64,000 nt of DNA. Source: Scalesia atractyloides (lineage: Eukaryota; Streptophyta; Magnoliopsida; Asterales; Asteraceae). The notes beneath the pieces are model-generated. The model saw only the letters and a list, made by a program, of their open reading frames with translations, was not told where the DNA came from and did not search any database. This document shows, piece after piece, positions 11,736 to 23,399 of the stretch. The translations under genes were made by a program, and so were the position numbers. Numbering within the stretch: the first letter of the stretch is position 1; every line of letters begins with the position of its first letter. The DNA is taken from positions 101,828,411 to 101,892,410 of the forward strand of contig CAMTDV010000030.1 of assembly GCA_947069175.1 (NCBI GenBank). The letters are read 5' to 3'.

Positions 11736-14700
11736 ATGAGTTCTAAGGCTGCAACTCATGAGATCAAGTTCACCAAACTCTTTATTAATGGAGAATTTGT
11801 TGATTCCATTTCAGGTTTCATTTTAATTTCCATAACTTCTTTTACATATCTAAAACATAATTTACTTTTGAATTTTGTGTTTAAGTGACTAGCTTCGAAT
11901 ATGATCGAAATTATTAGGAAACACGTTCGAGACAGTAGACCCGGCGACAGAAGAAGTGTTGGCGACGGTGGCTGAAGGAAGAGCGGAAGACGTTGATTTG
12001 GCCGTTAAGGCAGCCCGTGAAGCTTTCAACAATGGACCCTGGCCTCGCTTGTCGGGCGAGGTGCATTTTTGATATTTTTAAACGGGAAATTTCATGTAAC
12101 CCTAATTTTTTTGGATACCCTGTTCTTGTCTTCTAGATCTGCCAATGTATAACCGGTTTACTCAAGTTAAATGACATTTTCTTACAGTAAAATTAGTATA
12201 GTTAAAAAAAATTAAGTAAAGAATTATAAGAAAATAAACTCCACTATGTTTAGTGATTAACTAGTAGGAAAAAAACAGTTTAGTGACCCTTTAGTTAATC
12301 AAATTTATAAAAAAAAATAATGATTCCTTTTTTTTTATAAACTCCATGATGTTGCAAAAAAACAGGCAAGGCGAAAGATTATGTTGAAATTTGCGGATTT
12401 GATTGACGAAAATGCTGATGAGTTAGCGACGTTAGAAGTGATCGACGGTGGAAAACTGTTCGGCCCCGTAAGGTACTTCGAAGTCCCAATATCGTCGGAA
12501 ACCTTCCGCTACTTCGCGGGAGCAGCGGATAAAATCCGTGGAGCCACTCTCAAAATGTCTAGTAATATTCAAGCTTACACATTACGCGAACCCATTGGTG
12601 TAGTGGGACACATCATTCCTTGGAATGGTCCCGCCTTCATGTTCGCCACTAAAGTTGCACCCGCTTTAGCTGCTGGGTGCACCATGGTGATCAAGCCCGC
12701 TGAAACAACTCCTCTTACGGTTCTTTTTTTCGCTCACTTGTCTAAGTTGGCCGGGGTTCCTGATGGTGTGATTAACGTCGTAAATGGGTTTGGGAAAACC
12801 GCGGGCGCCGCTATTAGCTCACATATGGACATTGACGCGGTGCGAAATTGCGAAACATGAGTTTGACATTTATAGTTTATCTAAAACTTGTTGGTACTTT
12901 AGAACTAACTAATGATGTTTTGATGAATCTAGGTTACTTTTACGGGATCCACGGAAGTCGGTCGAACCGTCATGCACGCTGCGGCAGCTAGCAATCTCAA
13001 ACCTGTGTCGCTCGAGCTCGGTGGGAAGTCGCCCTTCATTGTTTTCGATGATGCCGATGTTGATAAAGCCGTGGAGCTTGCTCTTATGGGAAATCTAACG
13101 AACAAAGTATGGTTTAAAGCTAATGAACCTATTGTCTTACTTGGTGTACTAGTCGGATAGGTTTTAAAAAGTTAATGGCGTTATAAATAATTTAAAATTT
13201 AGAAACATATATAAAACTACTTAAAAACAAAATATGAAACTGTATCATTTGGTGTGGATTTGCAACCAGACAAATAAAGTTGCTGGTTCTGATCCAACGG
13301 CCTGTCCGATCCGGTTTGAGAACAATACTTATTAGTTTTTCAATATTTGTAACAACTACAAATTGGTATTTTACATAGGTGACAAACTAAGTGGGTTGTT
13401 GGGTACATTACTACATTAGCCACTTTTGATGTTCTGACTTGTTGAATGTACTTATAGGGTGAGATGTGCGTGGCGGGATCTCGCATTTTTGTTCAAGAAG
13501 GAATATATGATGTTTTCGTCAAGAAACTAGAAGCAATGGTGAAAGCTTGGCCGATGGGTGACCCTTTTGATCTAGCCACTCGTCATGGACCTCAGGTATA
13601 TCAAAACTTCGGTTCTCAAATTTAAGAAACACCATATCGCGTATATTTGCACAACTTTAGTTTGTTCCTCATGTAGAATAATAAACAACAATACGAGAAA
13701 ATACTTTCGTGCATCGAGCATGGAAAGAAGGAAGGCGCGACTTTAGTAACCGGAGGTAAACCTATTGGAAAGAAAGGATACTACATCGAGCCAACTTTGT
13801 TCACCGATGTTACGGTATATATGACTTGTAGCATATTATTGTATAAAATATGATGATGATGATAATGATAATTAAGTTTTTATAGTTGTTTGGTTTTGTA
13901 GGATGATATGACCATAGCAAAGGAAGAAATTTTTGGCCCGGTTATCTCGGTCCTCAAGTTCAAGTATGTGTTTTCAACTTTTTGTCTTAATTTTCTTCCT
14001 ACAAGTGTGATCATTAATTTTCAAATGTACAACTCTTAATATGTGTGTTCAACTTTTTGTCTTGATTTTCTTCCTACAAGTGTGATCATTAATCAAATTT
14101 ACAACTCTTAATGCTTGATTTACAAAATAGGTAGGGGTGTAAACTAGTCAGGCCGAGCCCGAGCTGCGGTTCGTTCGTGTTTTAATGAAGCTCGAGCTCG
14201 GCTCGTGAGTACTAGACTCGGCTCGAGCTCTTTTGAGAACAACCTCAAACAAGCTAAAAGCTCGGCTCTGGTTCGCTTCAAAATCGCCTGAACGAGCCAG
14301 CTCGAGCTTGTCTCACCAATGTTTATTATTATTATCATTATTATATTATATTACACTAGTTGGTGTACCCGCCTTCGCCGCGGTTTACGGGTCTGAATAA
14401 GATGGAGCTACCGAGTAAAATAACCCATTATAGCACTTACAACAGAGAATGACTAACTATGTATGATTAAGCTGTAGAGTTTGATTAAGCTGGTTTGGTT
14501 TATGTTTTTTACAAACTATGTTGGTACTAACAAAATAAGAACAACATCTACAAACTACGTACAAAGTAGAGAAGTAGATCAATTGGTAGGAGTAAAAGAA
14601 ACTATTTGTTCTTTATTCAACCGGAATCTAAATACGATGGACCTACTGAGTAAAATGAACCTGGTATAGCACTAACAAAAAGCAAAAATATTGAACTCTT

Positions 14701-16642
14701 TTACCTTGCAAACACAACTATTTTAAGTTTCGTTGATAACTGTCTCTACTAATTATTTCAATTATTAATGATGTTGAAACTCTTTTACCTTGCAAACAAA
14801 TTTAATACGGAAACTACCATGCAAATGCTCTTGTTTTTTTCATTAAGAGCTTCTGGCTTGAAATCACTATTGGTTTTTAGTTATTAATAATCTTATGTAC
14901 TATTTGTCACTAAAATCATCTGATTCTCAGAAAAGAAAAATCCTTGTGCAACCGTTTAGTTTCTCTCTTTCAGTGCACAATGACCACCACAAAACCATTA
15001 ACAAAAAACCACCACCGCCCCTACAGAGTAACCACCTAGCCGTCACCACCACTATACAACCCTGAGCCGTACTTCTTGTTTTTATTCTGCCGAAGTGCCG
15101 ATGATGACGTAGGAGATGTTTCTTCGTCCTTACCGATTTAAGAACCGGTGGTTATAACACCCCACCACCCCCACAACACAACCACCTAGCCGTACCACAT
15201 CACCACCACCACCACTTACCCATCGCCGTCTCCGAATGCAACACCACCATCATAAAACCGCCACTGCAACCACAACACAACCACCTAACGGAAAGGGTGA
15301 TTCTAAGATTCTGTAAACGAATTCAAGTTTATAGATCTCGTTCAAATCGACGTATCTTCGTTTCAGATCTCCAGCGCGAGTCCTCTTTTTAGATCCCGTG
15401 AGTAAGCTCCCGACAGTCGTTTAGTAAGTCAGTCTTGGATTAAAGCTTGATTTTGCTTAATAGTTGAGAATTTCGTGAGTTAGAGGAAGCAAAGAATAAA
15501 TAAGAAATCAATTTCAAAAGAGATAAAGAGGTGTTTTGCACAGAGGGGTGGAGATGCTGTGGCAAAATTGTAAGAAGCAAGAAGATAGATAATGAGTAAT
15601 AAACAGAAAGGATATGTGTAACGTAAATAGCAAGTTGGCAAAAAAGTGGAATAAGAATGGACACTTGTAGCATACCTAACAATTACAAATAGCTACAGTA
15701 ATATACAGACTCAAACATAAGTTTCCAATTTAATATATATATTAATATACAGAACTAAATTTTCTTTGGGCTCGTTTAGGCTCGCAGCCTAAACGAGCTT
15801 TGTATTTTAGGTTCGGGCTCGATAACCAAACGAGCTCTATTTCAGGCTCGAGCTCGGGCTCGTTAAGACTCGGCTCGTTAAGGCTCGGCTCGTTCGAGCT
15901 TTTATCCAAACCGATCATGAGTAGCTCTCGAGCCTCTGGGCTTGTTTACAACCCCTGGTTGATAGGGTAGATCCGGGACCCTCACATTAAAAACTTAAGC
16001 AAGCAGTGAACTAGAACATAGCTGGCTTGCTTTATCCTGTAAGCCAAGCTTGACCATGTCACGAGATGTTTAATACAAAACCTATTTTAACTATAAGAGA
16101 ACTGTAAAATATATAAACAGTTGTATTTACCATCTTAACTGTAACATATAAGACAGTTTCTAACGGTTTTCATACTCTCTTTCTTTGTCCCAATAATTAT
16201 AAACCTTGTTACATCTACATACATACAAATGTATTATATGGGTTCATTATGTGGTTTTGTAAATGTCTCAAAGTTACTTGCTTTAAAAAGAAACTATAGG
16301 TACAATATTTTTGTTGTATACTTGTGGGACTAACGCCTAAAACCGGATGAATATTTAAAGGACTATTGAGGAAGTGATCAAGAGAGCAAACGCAACAAAA
16401 TATGGACTCACGTCTGGCGTGATGACGAAAAACATTGACACTGCAAACACGGTTTCAAGATCTATTCGTGCTGGCGCGGTGTGGTGAATTGTTATCTAGC
16501 CATTGACCGTGATGCACCTCACGGAGGTTATAAAATGAGTGGGTTCGGAAGAGAACAAGGATTGGAGGCTCTTGAGCATTATCTTCAAGTCAAGACGGTT
16601 GCCACACCAATATATGATTCCCATGGCTCTAAACGTTGCTAA
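11736..16642 (+). CDS. Cytosolic aldehyde dehydrogenase, ALDH2C/REF1 type; one frameshift in last exon
   Basis: NAD(P)-dependent oxidation of aldehydes to acids; plant ALDH2C4 (REF1) oxidises coniferaldehyde and sinapaldehyde. Eight coding exons with GT-AG borders: 11736-11814, 11918-12060, 12366-12839, 12933-13106, 13458-13595, 13677-13814, 13902-13963, 16361-16642. Visible: [36 protein letters not shown], general-base Glu in SLELGGKSP (about residue 260), nucleophile Cys in GEMCVAGSR (about 294, the usual 34 residues later), and [13 protein letters not shown]. The last exon needs one extra base near 16483 (GTGTGG|TGAATTG) to continue to [17 protein letters not shown] and the TAA; with it the length would be 496 aa, normal for the family. 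As it stands the last ~40 residues are lost. Intron 7 (2.4 kb) is swollen by nested transposons, and the last exon is duplicated downstream. Confidence 0.88.
14131..15958. mobile_element. hAT-like GAGCTCG-rich element in ALDH intron 7, split by a Helitron
   Basis: Left end AGGGGTGTAAACTAGTC at about 14133, right end CTTGTTTACAACCCCTG at about 15958; both arms carry GAGCTCGGCTCG words in inverted order. The two halves are separated by the Helitron-like segment at 14356-15753, so the Helitron is the younger insertion. Confidence 0.65.
14356..15753 (-). mobile_element. Helitron-like insertion nested in the hAT element
   Basis: Read on the minus strand, the 3' end shows a GC-rich hairpin (CCGCGGCGAAGGCGGG, 14369-14384) followed by TACACCAA and CTAG (14356-14359), then T. 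The opposite end is placed at GA (15752-15753) because hAT sequence resumes there. No helicase coding is seen; the CAC-rich stretches are low-complexity. Confidence 0.5.
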
Positions 16643-17225
16643 CTTGTTAATCGGTCACATAACTAGGCCCGGTCGGTCCATTTCTTGAATATTTTGTGTT
16701 TGATGTATGAGGTTTAATGAATAATGATATGCATATGTTGTGCAAATAAGTGAATCTTTGGTGAAGGCTTGGCCTGGGGTTTTACCCAGGTTCGAGTCCA
16801 GGGGGCGCAGTTTTACCTATTCCACGGGTTTCTGCGCATCAGGGGTGTGCTACGCTTTCTAACGGTGGTCGAGTAGTCGGCCTTTGGACATAGCTCCGAA
16901 AGGGTGGGTTTACACGTGGAAAGCAGTTAGCCGTTCAAAAAAAAGTGAATCTTTGGTTTTGCAATTGTAATTGCGAAAGCAATCAAGGGGTTGGATTAGA
17001 ATGATATAATTTTGTTGTAATGTTTACATATAAAGCAAAATGGTTTAATGATAAAAAGAATTGTAAAAGATAAACAAGTCAAATTTAACTTGTGTGCTAC
17101 TTTTCGGGCCAAATGTTTCTAGAAAACATTATGATATTTGTATAATAAAAGTAAACGGTCCAACATGTTCATTTGGTTTGAAAAAAAAATACAAAACTCT
17201 ATTAATTATACCACGAGGTTTCTAA
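14806..17225. repeat. Tandem duplication, copy 1 (part of ALDH intron 7 + last exon + SINE)
   Basis: The sequence from ACTACCATGCAAATGCTC (near 14815) through the Helitron interior, the hAT right arm, the last ALDH exon and the 3' SINE is repeated head-to-tail from about 17226. Copy length is about 2.4 kb. The copies meet at the AAACTACCATGCAAATGC word. Confidence 0.85.
16763..16944 (+). mobile_element. tRNA-derived SINE, 5'-truncated, with 13-bp target duplication
   Basis: Starts GAAGGCTTGGCCTGGGG, contains a perfect Pol III B box (GGTTCGAGTCC), and ends in A8. It is flanked by GTGAATCTTTGGT at 16750-16762 and 16945-16957. A fuller copy is at 46635-46856 on the other strand. It sits in the ALDH 3' region. 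Confidence 0.85.
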
Positions 17226-18736
17226 ACTACCATGCAAATGCTCTTGTTTTTTTCATTAAGAGCTTCTGGCTTGAAATCACTATTGGTTTTTAGTTATTAA
17301 TAATCTTATGTACTATTTGTCACTAAAATCATCTGATTCTCAAAAAGAAAAATCCTTGTGCAATCGTTTAGTTTCTCTCTTTCGTGACAATACCACCACA
17401 AAACCATTAACAAAAAACCACCACCGCCCTACAGGTAACCACCTAGCCGTCACCACCACTATACAACCGCTGAGCCGTACCTTCTTGTTTTTATTCTGCT
17501 CGAAGTGCCGGTGATGACGTAGGAGATGTTTCTTCGTCCTTACCGATTTAAGAACTGGTGGTTATAACACCCCACCACCCCCCACAACACAACCACCTAG
17601 CCGTACCACATCACCACCACCACCACTTACCCATCGCCGTCTCCGAATGCAACACCGCCATCATAAAACCGCCACTGCAACCACAACACAACCACCTAAC
17701 CGGAAAGGGTGATTCTAAGATTCCTGTAACGAATTCAAGTTTATAGATCTCGTTCAAATCGACGTATCTTCGTTTCAATCTCCACGCAAGTCCTCTTTTT
17801 AGATCCCGTGAGTAAGCTCCCGACAGTCGTTTTAGTAAGTCAGTCTTGGATTAAAGCTTGATTTTGCTTAATAGTTGAGAATTTCGTGAGTTAGAGGAAG
17901 CAAAGAATAAATAAGAAATCAATTTCAAAAGAGATAAAGAGGTGTTTTGCACAGAGGGGTGAGATGCTGTGGCAAAATTGTAAGAAGCAAGAAGATAGAT
18001 AATGAGTAATAAATAGAAAGGATATGTGTAACGTAAATAGCAAGTTGGCAAAAAAGTGGAATAAGAATGGACACTTGTAGCATACCTAACAATTACAAAT
18101 AGCTACAGTAATATACAACTCAAACATAAGTTTCCAATTTAATATATATATTAATATACAGAACTAAATTTTCTTTGGGCTCGTTTAGGCTCGCCAGCCT
18201 AAACGAGCTTTGTATTTTAGGTTCGGGCTCGATAACCAAACGAGCTCTATTTCAGGCTCGAGCTCGGGCTCGTTAAGACTCGGCTCGTTAAGGCTCGGCT
18301 CGTTCGAGCTTTTATCCAAGCCGATCATGAGTAGCTCTCGAGCCTCTGGGCTTGTTATAACCTGGTTAGGGTAATCGGCCCTCACATTAAAAACTTAAGC
18401 AAGCAGTGAACTAGAACATAGCTGCTGCTTTATCCTGAAGCCAAGCTTGACCATGTCACGAGATGTTTAATACAAAACATTTTAACTATAAGAGAACTGT
18501 AAATTATAAAACAGTTGTATTTACACTTAACTGTAACATATAAGAATTTCTAACGGTTTTCATACTCTCGTTCTTGTCACAATAATATAAACCTTTCACA
18601 TCTACATTACATACTAATGTTTATATGGTTCATTATGTGGTTTTGTAAATGTCTCAAAGTTACTGCTTTAAAAGAAACTATAGGTCATAATTTGTTGTAT
18701 ACTTGTGGACTAACGCCAAAACGATGAATATTTAAA

Positions 18737-18998
18737 ACTTTAGGAAGTGATCAGAGAGCAAACGCAACAAACTATGACTCACGTCTGGTGATGACGAAAA
18801 CATTGACAATTTCAAAACGTTCAAGATCTATTCGTGGCGACGTGTCGGTGAATTGTTATTAGCATTGACCTGAGCACCTCACGAGGTTACAAATGAGTGG
18901 GTTCGGAAAACAAGGATTGGAGCTCTTGAGCATTTCTTCAATCAAGACGTTCCACACACCAATATGATTCTCATGCTCTAAAGTTGCTAACTGTTAAT
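18737..18998 (+). pseudogene. Degraded duplicate of the last ALDH exon
   Basis: Corresponds to 16361-16642 (GAAGTGATCAAGAGAGCAAACGC becomes GAAGTGATCAGAGAGCAAACGC; GGGTTCGGAAGAGAACAAGG becomes GGGTTCGGAAAACAAGG). The reading frame is broken many times. It cannot encode the C-terminus. Confidence 0.85.
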
Positions 18999-19092
18999 GG
19001 ACATAACTAGCCCGATCGGTCCATTTCTTGAATATTTGTGTTAATATGAGGTTAAGAATAATGATATGCATATGTTGTGCAAAAAGTGAATT

Positions 19093-19262
19093 TTGTGAAC
19101 GCTTGCTGGGTTTTACCCATGTTCGAGTCACGGGGGGGGGGGGGGGGGGGGGGGGGCAGTTCTATCCACGGTTTTGCGCATTAGGGGTGTGCACATTTCC
19201 AACGGTGGTCGGAATCGGCCCTTCGCATAGTCTCGAAAGTGGGTTTCACTGTGAAAGGTAGT
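19093..19262 (+). mobile_element. Degraded duplicate of the SINE, containing a 25-G run
   Basis: Matches 16763-16944 with many deletions. Where copy 1 reads GTCCAGGGGGCGCAG, this copy has 25 consecutive G (19132-19156). Part of the tandem duplication, not a separate insertion. Confidence 0.75.
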
Positions 19263-19520
19263 ATCTACACTTCAAATTAAAAAGGAACTTGTGGTTTAGC
19301 ATTGAATTAAAGTCTATAATATTGAAAATGATTAATTTGTTGTAATTACATATAGAAGCACAAATGTTCATGTAAAAGAATTTATAACAAGTCGAATTCT
19401 TGTGTGCTACTTTTCGGGTCAAATGTTCTAAAAACATTATGTTTTGTATAATAAAGTTAACGGTCCAATGTTTATTTGGTTTGAAAAAAAATACAAAACT
19501 CATTTATATACCACGAGGTT

Positions 19521-20636
19521 TCTAATTTTCATGGAATATGTATGACACGCATACTTTTGAAAAGCAAACTTAATGGATCCTAATAATACTTATAATTACA
19601 CTTAACAATTGAATCATTTATTCTTCAGCACATTTACCATCACAAAATCATCTCTATTTACTCATTAAACAATCCATCAAACCATGTTACAAAAACATAT
19701 AACGTATTTGCACAATGTGTATTCTATACGACAACAAATTTATGTGGAGCAATTTCGTTGTTGTGTAGGGCTATACCATCCCATCAACATTGAACCGTTT
19801 ACAAGCCGGCTCGCGGGGCGGGTGGCAACGGTTAAGCTCAACTCCTCATGGGCCCAAAACTTTTTTCAGTGTATGTAACGTTTTTAAAAAATCATATATT
19901 TTATTAAATTAAACCATTATAATTATAAATATAATTAATTCACATATTGCTAAAGGTATTTTTAATGTTATAATTTTTAGCTACAAGGTTTTTATTTGTT
20001 CTTTTTTACTACCACTCTTTTAAGTTTTAATCTTGACAAGTGTCCTTTATTTAGTTTTCATGCTTTTTAAATTCAAAACTAAATTTCTATTTTTTACATA
20101 AGTTTTATTTTTTTTTTTTACTACAAACTATTTTAGGTTTTACCTTGACAATTCCTTTATTTAGATATTAATGCTTTTAAATTCAAAACTAAAACCTTAT
20201 ATTATTTTAATTAAATACATCATGTTAGATAAAAATTTTTTTTGTATTTTGGTCATTAAATTTCTTCTTTTTGAACTTTAACACATAAACCCAGGCGTAT
20301 ATTTTACTTCAATTCATAAACCAAATAGAAAATAAATAATTCATCATTTTATACTCAATACTTTTTATTTGTAAGTGTTAAATATTTTGAACAAATTGTG
20401 TGTTATATTCCACATATTGTGATTTTTGAATAAATATAGTTTTATTTATTTTTTATCAAACTTATTATTAATTATAATAATTTGATATGATTACGGTTTA
20501 CTCAGTTTAATTAGGAGTAAAATTTTCGTTATTTGCAAATATACCGTCACATGTGTTTTATCCACATTCGACGAAGTGTTGTTTTATTCTTCGCATGTTT
20601 CCTCAAGTTTAATAGACATTTAATTGTACATAGAGT
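19521..20636. other. AT-rich intergenic DNA
   Basis: No gene is supported. A GC-rich patch at about 19800-19825 (AGCCGGCTCGCGGGGCGGG) may be a decayed element end. Confidence 0.35.
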
Positions 20637-20665
20637 ACACCAGCACGGTGTTAGAAAATTCCTAG
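20637..20665 (+). mobile_element. Helitron 3' terminus
   Basis: Hairpin ACACC-AGCAC-GGTGT (20637-20651), ten bases, then CTAG (20662-20665) followed by T. Fits a Helitron 3' end. The matching 5' end was not located; the body would lie to the left. Confidence 0.5.
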
Positions 20666-21416
20666 TTAATTATCATTTATATTAACCATTAACACTAACC
20701 ATTTACATACTATTATTTAAGCCTATTAAACATTTAAGTAAGTCATTACTCTCTCATTAACCCATTAAAATTTTGGCCTAATGTTAAACTAAACCAATTA
20801 AGTTTAACCATTAAAGTTTCCAATAAGAACCATTTTTTACTACTTGGGTTTTTACTTGCCCAGCTTAAATTTTTTCGCTGTTTATCATATGTGAGCAAAT
20901 GGCAATCCGGTTCCCTTAGCACCCTCCACCGAAACCAATACCCATAACCACATAATCGTTCAGTTATGTCGGTCTTTTGTTAATATTAGTTTAATTATAT
21001 CAACTTCCGATTATGACGGTTAATTTGCTCACTAATCTCTATATTAACGAAATCATAAATCATAAACCATTTATGAGTGTATACTACCAAATCACGTCAT
21101 ATCATTAGGGTTTGATTTGTGTTTGGTTAGAATACCCAAACAACAACTTCCACAAACATCATTCTTAATGGTTCAATCATGGTTAAATCATTCGACAACA
21201 TCGATTAAAAGAAATTTGTCGTTAAAAATAAAATTGTTCGTTGAACACAATTTCCAAGAATCAACCTTAAAACATAAAAAAAGAAAAAGAAAAATTGTAG
21301 AAAAGTCCATCGAATTAATCTCTAATAATATCAAATCCAATTCAAAATCCACATACCAACAATAACTAAAATCTATATAAGAATCAAAAGAATATAACAA
21401 TCAACCAAACACAACT
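20666..21416. other. Intergenic, AT-rich
   Basis: No convincing gene. The frames at 21117-21400 are low-complexity and overlap the likely 3' untranslated side of the AG-peptide gene. Confidence 0.4.
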
Positions 21417-21608
21417 CTAATGAACAAGATAAGTAATAGCAAGCGCCACAAGCAACAGAAGATATGCCACCCCTTGATCAATCGCAGCACCATCATTACC
21501 CGGGACCGGAGCCGGAACCGGAGCGAATTCTTGAGCTCCATTGACATCAAACAAAGCCATGAACATGAACCCGATAAAGGCGACTGCAACCGAACGAGAA
21601 TTCATCAT
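21417..21608 (-). CDS. Arabinogalactan peptide (AG-peptide, AGP16/20-like), 63 aa
   Basis: A short secreted cell-surface proteoglycan core. Visible: an N-terminal signal peptide (MMNSRSVAVAFIGFMFMALF, cleavage expected near VNG-AQ), a mature core of about 11 residues (AQEFAPVPAPVPG) with AP/VP repeats expected to be hydroxylated and arabinogalactosylated, then GNDGAAIDQG and a hydrophobic C-terminus (VAYLLLLVALAITYLVH) typical of a GPI-anchor signal. The IDQGVAYLLLLVAL-type tail is diagnostic of the AGP16/20/22 group, and the length matches the family. Intronless. The second methionine is an equally possible start. A TATA box sits about 145 bp upstream. Confidence 0.92.
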   Translation of the reverse strand: MMNSRSVAVAFIGFMFMALFDVNGAQEFAPVPAPVPGNDGAAIDQGVAYLLLLVALAITYLVH

Positions 21609-21749
21609 TTTCTGACCGAATTTGAGGGATATTGAAGGAGATGGATCTGGGTTTTGAACGTGAAGGGTGTGGGAATAATGGGTCGATTTGCGATTTGGTT
21701 TTAGGGGAGTGAAGATTGGTGAGTTGAGAGGTTTTTGAGGATGGGGGTT

Positions 21750-21759
21750 CTATATATAA
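21750..21759 (-). promoter_or_regulatory. TATA box of the AG-peptide gene
   Basis: The minus strand reads CATTATATATAGAAC here, about 145 bp upstream of the start codon at 21608. It is the best TATA match between the gene and the repeats beyond. Confidence 0.5.
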
Positions 21760-21889
21760 TGAGGGTTTGTATGTATAATTTTGGGAGAATGAAGTAAGGT
21801 GGAAGACACGCGTGGAGTGGGATTTGTTTGACTGGCGGGATGCCACCGTGTTGACTCGATTCTCACGCGAATGTAACACTTGCACTTGC

Positions 21890-23085
21890 TAGAAAATTAT
21901 ATAATATGATATTTAATTATTTTATGGGGAAGGAAATAAAATATAAAATCATGTTTTATCTCCGGAAGTCTCAGGTTCAATTCCTAATAAATACAAATTA
22001 TTCTGGGAAAGATTCGAACTTAGAGTGACGAGTTTAAATAGTATATGTTGGTCTTTTGAGTAAACTAGAAATCGAGTTAATCTGCAATTAAAAATATGTG
22101 ATTGTTGTAATGAGTTGTTTTAATGGATAATTGAAACTATGAAAATACGTGGTAACTCTTAATGATTTTAATATATTATGATATCTTTTATTTTATTTAT
22201 ATTAGGAGAAATATGTAGACGTATGGCTCATTATTTTTTAAAGGGAAAATCGCAATCATATTCATGTTGATCAACGTAATCGACAAAATACTCTTACTTT
22301 TTAAATTATTCGTATAATCATTTGACCTTTTTTAATTCCATTAATGTCAACTAATAATATGTGACTACGTGTCAGCTATTTACGAATAATCAGCTTGTAA
22401 AGTTAGACGGTGTGGAGTAAAGCTCTTAGGCTACGAATAATCAGCTTGTAAATTTTGACGGTGTGTCACATAGACATACGCTTTAAAGTCCCTCATCCTT
22501 AAAACACATGGTGTGAATGAAGGTCTTTTAACTATTTAATTAAAAAAAGAAAAACAAAAAATCGGATTGGTTTTTGACACCTGGGCCCCGATCTCTCCCC
22601 TAGCGCCCGTCATTGTGTTGGTGGAAGAAATGATTTAGATGGCGTTGGGCGTTACTCCACACCGTTTTAAATAAATATTATCGTCTAATAGTTGCTAATT
22701 GTCGGTTCATCGTTAGCACATTCTCTGGCGAATAACCTACTTTTGTATAACTCAAAAACTAACTTAGTTTACTAAACATTAAACATATTTACTATTATCC
22801 AGTTGTTACATGCAAATTAATCAACGGGCTTGTAGCATAGCGATAATATCAAGGTATGTTGAAAAGAACTTATCTCTCAAGTGGTTGAGGTTTCGACATG
22901 ACATTAGTATAGATTTAGGAGTACGTTTAGGCTTTAGAGGGTGTGTGAATCATTTAATAAAAAATCATATGAATTAGTCTTAGTTTAAAGTACAGTAAAG
23001 TAATAACTACTAAATACTTATCCCTTAAAAATATTAGACACTTCAAAGAAAAAATATAAGTTTATCTAAATCAAATATATCAAGG
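21890..23085. other. Intergenic, AT-rich, short repeats
   Basis: A word TACGAATAATCAGCTTGTAAA occurs twice (about 22381 and 22433). A B-box-like GGTTCAATTCC near 21971 may be a decayed SINE fragment. No gene is seen. Confidence 0.35.
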
Positions 23086-23187
23086 TGATTACGATGATAA
23101 ATCAAAGATTAAGGGTAAGAAAACACTATTAAATCGTGATTAAGATGATAAATCAAAGATTAAGGGTAAGAAAACACTATTAAATCG
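23086..23187. repeat. 51-bp tandem duplication
   Basis: Two copies (23086-23136, 23137-23187) of a unit containing GATGATAAATCAAAGATTAA, differing at one base (ATTACGATG versus ATTAAGATG). Confidence 0.8.
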
Positions 23188-23399
23188 TGTGGCGTTTTTT
23201 ATGCCCATGAATAAATTGAATGATATAAGCCACCCTTTAGTTCAACTTGCTGCAAAATAATAAAAATTAAATTATAGCAGGCTAGCAGCCATCACCTTGG
23301 AGATGGGCCCACAATTGGTGGGACATAGTGATATTCTATAACATAAATTTTTATGAAAAGAAATAATGCCACCCATTCTATAATATAAAATTCTCATGA

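Larger units (their letters stand above)
17226..19520. repeat. Tandem duplication, copy 2, increasingly degraded
   Basis: Matches copy 1 closely up to about 18350, then carries very many one- and two-base deletions through the exon, SINE and flank, ending around CCACGAGGTTTCTAA (about 19525). The loss is dominated by short deletions rather than substitutions, which resembles uncorrected long-read sequence as much as biological decay. Confidence 0.8.

Noticed and set aside
17558..17746. His/Pro-rich frame (HHHHHHLP...)
   Set aside because: It comes from CCACCACCA low-complexity DNA within the Helitron-like segment, with a matching stretch in copy 1 at 15160-15300. Not a gene.
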